Assembly: GCA_947168625.1 (NCBI GenBank)
Contig: CAMVMQ010000020.1
Location: 1 to 13,139 of the forward strand
Length of the DNA: 13,139 nucleotides
DNA from: an uncultured Caryophanales bacterium
GTDB taxonomy: Bacteria; Bacillota_I; Bacilli_A; RF39; UBA660
Reading direction: 5' to 3'
Made by a program: the position numbers and the translations under genes. Of this stretch, positions 1-5,773 are shown one piece after another. The notes under the pieces are model-generated. The model ran no database searches, was not told where the DNA came from, and saw only the letters and a list, made by a program, of their open reading frames with translations. Position 1 is the stretch's first letter; each line of letters begins with the position of its first letter.

Positions 1-163
1 TTGCCATATCATCTTGATCAAAGGCGAAAAGAAAGCCCCTTTTTATTCTTTTCAATATTAAACCACTATGACCCCCGAATCCCAAAGTAGCATCAACATA
101 TATCCCATCTTCTTTAACATTAAGGTTATCTATTGCTTCATTTAATAGTACAGTCTTATGCAT
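1..163 (-). CDS. rsmH: 16S rRNA m4C1402 methyltransferase RsmH (MraW), N-terminal part
   Basis: Only the first 54 codons are inside the window; the gene runs off the left edge. RsmH uses S-adenosylmethionine to N4-methylate C1402 of 16S rRNA in the cytoplasm. The visible start MHKTVLLNEAID matches the family's usual opening. Residues 23-33 (VDATLGFGGHS) are the glycine-rich SAM-binding motif I, and FAFDQDD at residues 46-52 is the acidic motif that normally contacts the cofactor ribose. The ATG at 163-161 lies inside the last codons of mraZ, giving an 8-base overlap. This suggests translational coupling and one transcript. mraZ-rsmH is the standard head of the dcw cell-wall and division cluster, so ftsL and a pbp gene probably follow outside the window. 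Confidence 0.95.
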   Translation of the reverse strand, partial: MHKTVLLNEAIDNLNVKEDGIYVDATLGFGGHSGLILKRIKRGFLFAFDQDDMA

Positions 164-596
164 CAATATCAAACCCATCAAATAAATTTTCAGCTACATT
201 TTCAATAGCATTCAAGTTATCTTCGATTAGTGTGTTAAACTTCTCAGTCGCCCACACCTCTAGGCGATCATTTACCCCAATTATTGTACATTCTTTTTCT
301 ATGTTTGCATAAGTTATTAAATTAGATGGTATATTTATTCTACCTTGACGATCAAATTCAATTGTAGTAGCACTCGATAAGAAAAATCTGTTAAAAGTAC
401 GTGCATCTTTTTTCGTAAATGGAAGAGTCTGCAATTTAGAAACAATTTTATTCCAAGTATCCATAGCATAGATAAATAAACATCCATCTAAACCACGAGT
501 AATAATAAAATTACTACCAATCTCATCTCTAAATTTAGTAGGAATTATTAATCTTCCCTTCTCATCAATATTATGATGATATTCACCAATTAACAT
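156..596 (-). CDS. mraZ: Transcriptional regulator MraZ
   Basis: MraZ is a ring-forming AbrB-like DNA-binding protein that represses the dcw operon it heads. The protein has two tandem SpoVT/AbrB-type halves. The first contains YHHNIDEKGRLIIPTKFR (residues 5-22) and the second FDRQGRINIPSNL, each with the DxxGR-I-IP signature. I chose ATG at 596, giving 146 aa that begin MLIGEYHH like other MraZ proteins. An in-frame GTG four codons upstream would use up the G-rich stretch that can serve as ribosome binding site. Three 10-bp-spaced AGAGTGG/AAAGTGG boxes lie directly upstream, as expected for autoregulation. The stop codon overlaps the start of rsmH. The length is normal for the family and no key motif is missing. 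Confidence 0.96.
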   Translation of the reverse strand: MLIGEYHHNIDEKGRLIIPTKFRDEIGSNFIITRGLDGCLFIYAMDTWNKIVSKLQTLPFTKKDARTFNRFFLSSATTIEFDRQGRINIPSNLITYANIEKECTIIGVNDRLEVWATEKFNTLIEDNLNAIENVAENLFDGFDIDA

Positions 597-600
597 ATTA

Positions 601-631
601 TCCCCCACTTTCTCCCACTCTGTACCACTCT
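601..631 (-). promoter_or_regulatory. MraZ operator: three direct repeats at 10-bp spacing
   Basis: On the minus strand three boxes lie in exact 10-bp register: AGAGTGG (631-625), AGAGTGG (621-615) and AAAGTGG (611-605). Known MraZ operators in Firmicutes and Mollicutes are runs of GTGG-containing direct repeats with this one-turn spacing upstream of mraZ, so the assignment is strong. The boxes cover the expected transcription start and the 5' leader. The last box merges with the G-rich ribosome binding site. Confidence 0.85.
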
Positions 632-634
632 ACG

Positions 635-640
635 ATTATA
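635..640 (-). promoter_or_regulatory. Candidate -10 element of the mraZ-rsmH promoter
   Basis: A perfect TATAAT reads on the minus strand just before the MraZ boxes, placing a start site near 628, within the operator. No good -35 hexamer is seen at 16-18 bp. TTTACA at 668-663 is 22 bp away, so the -35 is weak or degenerate. Confidence 0.55.
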
Positions 641-683
641 TTCTACTATAAATGCATATATTTGTAAATATATTTTTTACAAT

Positions 684-703
684 TTGACACAATTAAGTGT
701 CAA
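684..703. repeat. Perfect inverted repeat TTGACAC-N6-GTGTCAA
   Basis: Two 7-bp arms flank a 6-base AT centre, between the unknown gene's terminator and the mraZ promoter. It lacks a following T-run, so it is not a terminator. It could be a repressor operator. Each arm contains the -35 consensus TTGACA; on the minus strand the only -10 partner is a poor TAAAAA about 18 bp downstream (679-674). Confidence 0.5.
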
Positions 704-704
704 C

Positions 705-736
705 AAAAAAGAAGACATTTTTTACTTATCTTCTTT
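705..736 (-). terminator. Intrinsic terminator of the unknown gene at 722-1921
   Basis: On the minus strand an 8-bp stem, AAAGAAGA (736-729) with TCTTCTTT (715-708), closes a 13-base loop and ends in a run of six T (710-705). The 5' arm lies in the gene's last codons and the stop codon TAA is in the loop. Confidence 0.7.
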
Positions 737-1921
737 AATTCTTTTAATTTTTTTATATTTTTTACTTTTAACTATATTATCAAATAAAGAACTAATAGCC
801 TTCTTATTATGATAATATTGATTATTCACAATATAAGGGATAATCCTCTCATCATTAGCAAGTTCGTAATAAGCCTCAATTAAGCATATTTTTATCTTAT
901 TAAAATAATTAGTATCACTTTCATAAATCATCTCTTCATCACAATAGGTAAATAACTCATCAATTAAAAAATAAATTTCATTTTTCATAAAATCATAATT
1001 ATTACCTTTTATATCTTTATTACTTCTTCCTAGAACGAGATAATCATAATTATTATCTTTAACACATAAATAATCAAGAACATACATAAGTCTAGTCTTA
1101 GCCATTATTAGTTCTTTATCGCTCTGCGATTTAGTATCAATTATATCATATACCTTTCGATAAAAAGATTCCTCACTATTCTGTTCATGAAAACAAGGAT
1201 GAGTCAAATCAAATAACCTTCTTTGAACTGCTAAATCACATATACTATCACAAGTAAATAAAGCCTTATGAAAAGGATTTTCATGAGTACGATCTTCAAA
1301 ATCAGGATTAGATTTTTTAATAGGAAGAAAAACATCATCAAAATTATTATTTTCTCCCAAAAGAGATCCATATTTATATAAGTCTTCAGCTTCCTCAATC
1401 GAAAGACTATGTCTGATTTGATTAAGCAAAAAATTCCTTTTTACTAAATCCAATTTTAATTGTTTTAATATTTTATCATCCTTATTCTTAGCATAGTTTA
1501 CATAAGCAAGCTCTATACTATATTCAAAATCACTAAGAGTCACATATAATTCCTTCTCAATTTTAATGCCAATTAAAGAATATAAATCAATATTAGAGCG
1601 AAAGTACATAGCCAAAAGCATTCCCACTTCACGATCCATATCACAAAAAGATAATTCAATTAAATCATCTATTACAACAGTACTAACATTTCTCATTAAA
1701 ATAATATTACTATCAATCTCATAAAAATACTTACGATATTCATTCAAGAAGGAATCTATTTTTTCATCTAAATCATAATTAATTCTTACTTCATCAGTAA
1801 GAGAGTAAAAACTAAAAAAATCATCAATAATACTCTCGATTTTATTTCTTGATAATACAGCATTCTTTTTATGTTCCCTAAGCAACTTCATTACATTTAG
1901 GATAATATATGATAAGGGCAT
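722..1921 (-). CDS. Uncharacterised 399-residue protein
   Basis: I do not recognise this protein. The reading frame is open to a TTG at 1975, but ATG at 1921 has a good AAAGGAAG ribosome binding site six bases upstream, and a likely promoter covers 1948-1975. It therefore starts MPLSYIILNVMK and is 399 aa. It has no signal peptide, no clear membrane segment, no cysteine cluster and no nucleotide-binding motif. It is rich in Asp, Glu, Lys, Asn and Tyr and looks largely helical, with a lysine-rich tail (SKKYKKIKRIKEDK). A central stretch, residues about 215-245, is richer in His, Pro and Cys and could form a distinct site. It is its own transcription unit between topA and mraZ, with a promoter and terminator. 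It is probably a lineage-restricted cytoplasmic protein. Confidence 0.85.
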   Translation of the reverse strand: MPLSYIILNVMKLLREHKKNAVLSRNKIESIIDDFFSFYSLTDEVRINYDLDEKIDSFLNEYRKYFYEIDSNIILMRNVSTVVIDDLIELSFCDMDREVGMLLAMYFRSNIDLYSLIGIKIEKELYVTLSDFEYSIELAYVNYAKNKDDKILKQLKLDLVKRNFLLNQIRHSLSIEEAEDLYKYGSLLGENNNFDDVFLPIKKSNPDFEDRTHENPFHKALFTCDSICDLAVQRRLFDLTHPCFHEQNSEESFYRKVYDIIDTKSQSDKELIMAKTRLMYVLDYLCVKDNNYDYLVLGRSNKDIKGNNYDFMKNEIYFLIDELFTYCDEEMIYESDTNYFNKIKICLIEAYYELANDERIIPYIVNNQYYHNKKAISSLFDNIVKSKKYKKIKRIKEDK

Positions 1922-1947
1922 TAGTTCACTTCCTTTAATTGTCATAT

Positions 1948-1975
1948 ATATTATCATAAATTGATAGAAAGTCAA
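1948..1975 (-). promoter_or_regulatory. Promoter of the uncharacterised gene
   Basis: The minus strand reads TTGACT (1975-1970), a 16-bp spacer, then TAATAT (1953-1948) preceded by TGA, an extended -10. The start site would fall near 1941, giving a leader of about 20 bases with the AAAGGAAG site. This supports the ATG at 1921 over upstream starts. Confidence 0.7.
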
Positions 1976-1976
1976 G

Positions 1977-2009
1977 AAAAAAGTATATAGAAATTAATTT
2001 ATATACTTT
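1977..2009 (-). terminator. Intrinsic terminator of topA
   Basis: A 10-bp stem, AAAGTATATA (2009-2000) with TATATACTTT (1989-1980), encloses a 10-base loop and runs into six T (1982-1977). The stem starts within the topA stop codon. Confidence 0.75.
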
Positions 2010-4038
2010 ATCTTGTATAATCACAATTTAAACATTTAATATTATCCTTCTTTTTAGTAAGTATACCACCGCAATTAGGACACTTCTCTTCTATAGGTTC
2101 ATCCCAAGAAGCAAAATCACATTTAGGATAGTTAGAACATCCATAAAAAACTTTACCTCTTTTAGTTTTTCTTTCAATTACTTTACCATCACACTTTGGA
2201 CATGGCATTATTTCCTTAGCTTCTCTTTTCTCACTTGGTTTAATATATTTACAAGTAGGATAATTAGAACAAGCAACAAACTTACCATATTTGCTTTGCT
2301 TAATTACAAGAGGACTACCACAATTAGGACAAGATTCTCCCGTTTCTTCCGGTGCTTTCTTTTCCATTTCATTAAAGGCAACCTTAACTTTTGGTTCAAA
2401 GTCTTGATAAAACATATTAAGTAGTTTAGTCCACTCTAAATCACCATCAGCAATTTTATCCAAATCATCTTCCATATTTTTTGTATATTCCACATTAATA
2501 ATATCCTTAAAGAATTCCTGAAGCTTATCGGTAGTTTCAATTCCAATTTCAGTTGGTACAAACTTTTTCTCGACTAATTTAACATAAGCCCTTTCAATAA
2601 TTGTCTCAATTGTTTTAGCATAAGTTGACGGCCTTCCAATACCTAACTCTTCCATCTCTTTAATAAGTTTACTTTCAGTATATCTACTAGGAGGCTTAGT
2701 TGTATGTTTAGTATAATCAATATCGTTTGCTACAACTACATTACTCTTATAATTGGAAAAATCAGGTAAGATTTTATCTTCTGAATCCTCATATATACTA
2801 TATGCTTTTAAATAACCATCAAAAATTAGAACTTGTCCAGTCGTCTTAAACTGATAATTATTATTACCTAATATAGCCGTAGTAGCCTCTACTTTAGCAT
2901 CTTTCATTAAAGAAGATAATGCTCTAATATAAATTAATTTATATAGTTTATATTCATCATTAGTTAAAAACTCCTTAATTTTATCAGGTTCTCTATTAAT
3001 AGAGGTAGGTCTAATTGCTTCATGAGCATCTTGAACATTCTCTGTTTTATTAGTCTTTTTAACATAACCAACATAGTCACTACCATATTTATCCTTAATA
3101 AAAGCATAAGTACTTTTAATAAATTCATCACTTAATCTAATTGAATCAGTACGCATATAAGATATAAGGCCGACAGTCTCCGTACCAATATTTATACCTT
3201 CATATAATTTCTGAGCAATACTCATTGTCTTCTTAGAACTAAAGCCAAGTTTAATTGATGCTTCTTGCTGCATAGTACTAGTTGTAAATGGAGGCTTACT
3301 TTTCTTAGCTTTTTCTTTCTTATCAATGCTTTCAATTTTAAAAGCATTAGATAGTTTACCTAAAATATCTTTAGCAGAAGATTCATCTTTAATCTCAATC
3401 TTCTTATGATTATAAGTATCTAACTTAGCATCAAAATCATTAAAGTGAGCATCAATTTCATAGTAGTCTTCAGGAATAAAAGCTTCTATTTCTCTTTCTC
3501 TATCTACTATCAACTTTAAAGCCACTGATTGAACACGTCCAGCACTTTTACCACCAGTCTTAGACTGCATTAACTTGCTTAATCTAAAACCAATTATTCT
3601 ATCAAGAATTCTTCTAGTCTCCTGTGATTTAACTAAATTATCATCAATCTTTCTAGCATGTTCAAAAGAATTTAATACAGCATTTTTAGTTATCTCATTA
3701 AAAACAATTCTCTTATAATCATCATCTTTTAAACCTAAAGTATCATAAAGATGCCAACTAATAGCCTCTCCCTCTCTATCAGGGTCGGTAGCAAGATATA
3801 CAAAACTAGAATCTTTTACATCTTTTTTTAGATCTTTTACTAGTTTGTTTTTTCCTTTTATTATTTTATAATCAGGTTTAAAATTATTATCAACATCAAC
3901 ACCAAAACCATATTTACCAGAAGTTGATAAATCTCTAATATGTCCTACAGAAGAAACTACTTTATAATCACTTCCTAAATACTTTTCAATTGTTTTACTC
4001 TTATGTGGAGACTCCACAATTACTAACTTTTTATTCAA
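2008..4038 (-). CDS. topA: DNA topoisomerase I (type IA)
   Basis: This enzyme relaxes negative supercoils by cutting one strand through a 5'-phosphotyrosine. The TOPRIM domain occupies roughly residues 1-115, with LVIVESP (catalytic Glu9) and DPDREGE (Asp85, Asp87, Glu89, Mg2+ site). The active-site motif is SYMRTDS, with nucleophile Tyr294 and Arg296. The tail carries three four-cysteine zinc fingers beginning near residues 570, 613 and 653, each CPxC...C...C. The total of 676 aa is normal for Firmicute TopA. The start is TTG at 4038, preceded by an AAGGAAGGA ribosome binding site; no better ATG exists and the N-terminus aligns with the family. It forms a single-gene unit with its own promoter and terminator. 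Confidence 0.97.
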   Translation of the reverse strand: MNKKLVIVESPHKSKTIEKYLGSDYKVVSSVGHIRDLSTSGKYGFGVDVDNNFKPDYKIIKGKNKLVKDLKKDVKDSSFVYLATDPDREGEAISWHLYDTLGLKDDDYKRIVFNEITKNAVLNSFEHARKIDDNLVKSQETRRILDRIIGFRLSKLMQSKTGGKSAGRVQSVALKLIVDREREIEAFIPEDYYEIDAHFNDFDAKLDTYNHKKIEIKDESSAKDILGKLSNAFKIESIDKKEKAKKSKPPFTTSTMQQEASIKLGFSSKKTMSIAQKLYEGINIGTETVGLISYMRTDSIRLSDEFIKSTYAFIKDKYGSDYVGYVKKTNKTENVQDAHEAIRPTSINREPDKIKEFLTNDEYKLYKLIYIRALSSLMKDAKVEATTAILGNNNYQFKTTGQVLIFDGYLKAYSIYEDSEDKILPDFSNYKSNVVVANDIDYTKHTTKPPSRYTESKLIKEMEELGIGRPSTYAKTIETIIERAYVKLVEKKFVPTEIGIETTDKLQEFFKDIINVEYTKNMEDDLDKIADGDLEWTKLLNMFYQDFEPKVKVAFNEMEKKAPEETGESCPNCGSPLVIKQSKYGKFVACSNYPTCKYIKPSEKREAKEIMPCPKCDGKVIERKTKRGKVFYGCSNYPKCDFASWDEPIEEKCPNCGGILTKKKDNIKCLNCDYTR

Positions 4039-4064
4039 GAGAATCCTTCCTTTCCTTCTGTAAC

Positions 4065-4094
4065 ATTATATACTATCTTTTAAATAAAATGCAA
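4065..4094 (-). promoter_or_regulatory. topA: topA promoter
   Basis: TTGCAT (4094-4089), an 18-bp spacer and TATAAT (4070-4065) on the minus strand, about 25 bases ahead of the TTG start. This is the best sigma-A-like match in the gap between yqeY and topA. Confidence 0.7.
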
Positions 4095-4105
4095 GTACTT
4101 TATTC

Positions 4106-4131
4106 AAAAAAAGTCCTCACCTAGGAGGACT
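4106..4131 (-). terminator. GC-rich hairpin with T7 run upstream of topA
   Basis: On the minus strand, arms AGTCCTC (4131-4125) and GAGGACT (4118-4112) close a 6-base loop, followed by seven T (4112-4106). It is the strongest-looking terminator of the gap and stands about 70 bases beyond the yqeY terminator. It is either a backup terminator or the 3' end of a short RNA. Confidence 0.65.
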
Positions 4132-4144
4132 AAATATATATTAA

Positions 4145-4165
4145 AACATAAGAAATACTTATGTT
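4145..4165 (-). other. Hairpin between the yqeY and topA terminators
   Basis: A perfect 8-bp stem, AACATAAG (minus 4165-4158) with CTTATGTT (4152-4145), has a 5-base loop and is followed by only a short T stretch. It is a weak terminator or an element of a small RNA. The rest of the 4039-4208 gap holds the topA promoter and no open frame of note. Confidence 0.5.
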
Positions 4166-4199
4166 ACTATATACTATGCAAATAATTATAAAACGATAC

Positions 4200-4222
4200 A
4201 AAAAAAGACTATAAAAGTCTTT
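4200..4222 (-). terminator. Intrinsic terminator of the rpsU-yqeY operon
   Basis: A 7-bp stem, AAAGACT (4222-4216) with AGTCTTT (4210-4204), has a 5-base loop and a run of seven T (4206-4200). The 5' arm is inside the last yqeY codons and the TAG stop overlaps the loop. Confidence 0.75.
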
Positions 4223-4652
4223 CCTTAATTAATTTACTAACTAGCGACATATCAACTCTTCCTTTAACTAGAGGAGTAATAGTCTTCATAACAAGACCCA
4301 TGTCTTTTTGACTAGATGGTTTAACTTCTTCAAATACCTTATCAATAGTCTCTTGAAGTTCTTCTTCACTCATCTCTTCTGGCATATAAGAAGAAAGTAT
4401 TTCTATTTCCTTTTTATTCTGCTCCACTAGGTCTACTCTTCCACCTTCTTCAAACTGAGCAATAGCTTCTTTTCTCATTTTAATTTGTTTTGATAAAACA
4501 TCAATAATATCATCGTCAGTTAATTCTTCACGTGGATTCTTTTTAGCTAGTTGCATTGCTCCTTTAACCATTCTAATTACAGATAGTTTAAAAGAATCTT
4601 TATTTTTCATTGCTTCTTTTAAATCATTATTAATTTTTTCAGATAAATTCAT
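4209..4652 (-). CDS. yqeY: GatB/YqeY domain protein
   Basis: A 147-aa cytoplasmic protein matching YqeY, a stand-alone relative of the C-terminal tRNA-binding domain of GatB amidotransferase subunits. Characteristic stretches are the N-terminal MNLSEKINNDLKEAMKNKD, SVIRMVKGAMQLA, and the C-terminal DMGLVMKTITPLVKGRVDMS. The precise function of the family is not settled; a role linked to tRNA or translation is inferred from the GatB relationship. The ATG at 4652 has an AAGGAG ribosome binding site that overlaps the rpsU stop codon, and the gap between the two genes is 12 bases, so they form one operon, as in Bacillus. The length is typical and nothing is missing. Confidence 0.93.
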   Translation of the reverse strand: MNLSEKINNDLKEAMKNKDSFKLSVIRMVKGAMQLAKKNPREELTDDDIIDVLSKQIKMRKEAIAQFEEGGRVDLVEQNKKEIEILSSYMPEEMSEEELQETIDKVFEEVKPSSQKDMGLVMKTITPLVKGRVDMSLVSKLIKERLL

Positions 4653-4664
4653 AAAGTCATCTCC

Positions 4665-4877
4665 TTAATAATTATTCCTACGAGCATTTCTTCTTGAATT
4701 AATAGTATTCTTTTTCTTTTCTTCTTTTAATCTAACTCCGGGTTTCTTATAACCTTCTGCCCTTTCTTTAGCTTTAGAGAGATTACCGTTACGTGCTACT
4801 TGATTCTTAAATTTTCTTAAAGCAAATTCAACATCATTATTACGAACACTAACTGTTACTTTAGTTCCTGCTGACAT
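4665..4877 (-). CDS. rpsU: Small ribosomal subunit protein bS21
   Basis: bS21 binds the 30S platform near the 3' end of 16S rRNA and helps initiation. The core NNDVEFALRKFKNQVARNG, followed by a Lys/Arg-rich tail ending RRNARRNNY, is diagnostic. The frame is open upstream to 4928, but I place the start at ATG 4877. It has an excellent AAGGAGGG site five bases upstream, and the upstream part of the frame contains the extended -10 element of its promoter. This gives 70 aa, somewhat longer than the 57 aa of Bacillus S21. The extra residues lie mostly at the N-terminus (MSAGTKVTVSV) and in the basic tail. It is followed immediately by yqeY. Confidence 0.95.
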   Translation of the reverse strand: MSAGTKVTVSVRNNDVEFALRKFKNQVARNGNLSKAKERAEGYKKPGVRLKEEKKKNTINSRRNARRNNY

Positions 4878-4908
4878 TCTATCCCTCCTTCCGCTTTTTC
4901 CAACCTGA

Positions 4909-4937
4909 ATTATAACATTTTTTGACATATTTTACAA
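4909..4937 (-). promoter_or_regulatory. rpsU: rpsU-yqeY promoter (extended -10)
   Basis: TTGTAA (4937-4932), a 17-bp spacer and TATAAT (4914-4909) preceded by TGT. The predicted start near 4902 gives a leader of about 25 bases. This also rules out the longer bS21 start, which would need upstream transcription. Confidence 0.75.
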
Positions 4938-4960
4938 TATATTTTTTAATAAATACGATT

Positions 4961-4994
4961 AAAAAAAGAAAAAAGAGGATAAAAATGCTCCTCT
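4961..4994 (-). terminator. Terminator of the peptide export operon
   Basis: On the minus strand, AGAGGA (4994-4989) and TCCTCT (4979-4974) form a stem with a 9-base loop, followed by a T-rich tract interrupted by single C residues. It lies 15 bases after the last peptide gene and ends the operon before the rpsU promoter. Confidence 0.65.
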
Positions 4995-5009
4995 CTTGTC
5001 TAAATAAAC

Positions 5010-5180
5010 TTATAGAGTACAATTTTTATCCTCAACTACCCTTCTTATTGAACTGCCAAAAGCATCTCCAATATTATAAATAGTTTGAATAATTTTATAA
5101 ATAGCTCCTAACATAGTAGCAGTAAAAGTACCAGTTCCTCCATCAATTTTTTTCATTTCCTCATTTCTTAATTCACGCAT
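5010..5180 (-). CDS. Double-glycine-leader secreted peptide A (bacteriocin-like)
   Basis: A 56-aa precursor. I start at ATG 5180, which has a GAGAGGAG ribosome binding site; an in-frame start 6 codons earlier overlaps the preceding gene. The leader MRELRNEEMKKIDGG has every hallmark of a C39-peptidase substrate: Leu at -12, Glu at -8, Met at -7, Ile at -4 and Gly-Gly at -2/-1. Cleavage would release a 41-residue peptide with an alternating hydrophobic stretch suited to an amphipathic helix (MLGAIYKIIQTIYNIGDAFG). A basic SSIRR patch follows, and a single Cys lies third from the C-terminus. It lies 14 bases after peptide B and is the last gene of the exporter operon. A class II bacteriocin or peptide signal is likely; the exact family is not identified. 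There is no sign of modification enzymes. Confidence 0.85.
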   Translation of the reverse strand: MRELRNEEMKKIDGGTGTFTATMLGAIYKIIQTIYNIGDAFGSSIRRVVEDKNCTL

Positions 5181-5194
5181 AATATTCTCCTCTC

Positions 5195-5338
5195 TCAATT
5201 ACGACAAGACTCTGGATTAGAATAACCATGGAATGCCCCAATAATAAAAGTTATAACTAATCCAACAATACTAGTAACTAGTATTGGATCAGCTCCCCCT
5301 GTTACTTTCTTCATTTCCTCATTTTTAAGTTCAAACAT
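5195..5338 (-). CDS. Double-glycine-leader secreted peptide B (bacteriocin-like)
   Basis: A 47-aa precursor, short enough to be missed by gene callers. It starts at ATG 5338, with a perfect AAGGAGG ribosome binding site that overlaps the stop of the upstream membrane-protein gene, and it ends in TGA at 5197-5195. The leader MFELKNEEMKKVTGG is clearly related to that of peptide A: both share ELxNEEMKKxxGG. The predicted mature peptide has 32 residues. It begins ADPILVTS, continues as one very hydrophobic segment (VGLVITFIIGAF) and ends in a polar HGYSNPESCRN tail with one cysteine. It is long enough to span or insert in a membrane. It probably partners peptide A, but a two-peptide bacteriocin is only one reading; an immunity or signal role cannot be excluded. 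Confidence 0.85.
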   Translation of the reverse strand: MFELKNEEMKKVTGGADPILVTSIVGLVITFIIGAFHGYSNPESCRN

Positions 5339-5341
5339 CTT

Positions 5342-5773
5342 CTACCTCCTTATCAAATAATCAATTATTCTTTTATCTTCTTTTAAAAATTCTAATGATA
5401 AATTAAGATTTTGATAGCGATATTTCTTAGGCAAATCAATATCTAATAAGATTACTTCATATGTATTTAAGTTATCTGTTAAATACTCTTTATCAACACT
5501 TCTAATTATATAAGCATAATTCTTTTTATCAATATATAAAGAATTATTATCAATTATATATTTAACATCATCAAGAGGAATATAGACTCTTACATAATAG
5601 TGGTTATCTTCACTGTCTATTACTGCCCTTACCTTATAAAATGTCTTATAATGAAATAATGTTATAAATATAATTAAGGAAAGTATTATTACAATAATAA
5701 TCATTATATACAAATATATTAAAGGCTCAACTTTTCTATTTAATATGATACCACTAGATATAGAATATTTCAT
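5342..5773 (-). CDS. Small single-span membrane protein of the peptide export operon
   Basis: A 143-aa protein with one transmembrane segment at residues 18-40 (a run of Ile, Leu, Val and Tyr) and a C-terminal domain of about 100 residues. The positives at Arg13 and Lys14 before the segment predict a cytoplasmic N-terminus and an external C-terminal domain. The C-terminal part looks beta-rich (VRAVIDSEDNHYYVRVYIP and similar strands). The layout recalls HlyD/LcnD-type accessory proteins that pair with bacteriocin exporters. It is far shorter than their usual 450 or so residues and lacks the long coiled-coil hairpin. Its ATG overlaps the exporter's TGA by four bases (ATGA), so the two are translationally coupled. 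It is a likely exporter partner; an immunity protein is an alternative. Confidence 0.8.
   Translation of the reverse strand: MKYSISSGIILNRKVEPLIYLYIMIIIVIILSLIIFITLFHYKTFYKVRAVIDSEDNHYYVRVYIPLDDVKYIIDNNSLYIDKKNYAYIIRSVDKEYLTDNLNTYEVILLDIDLPKKYRYQNLNLSLEFLKEDKRIIDYLIRR

Noticed and set aside
4878..4928. N-terminal extension of bS21 by 17 codons
   Set aside because: This part of the frame contains the extended -10 element of the rpsU promoter, and the internal ATG at 4877 has a far better ribosome binding site.
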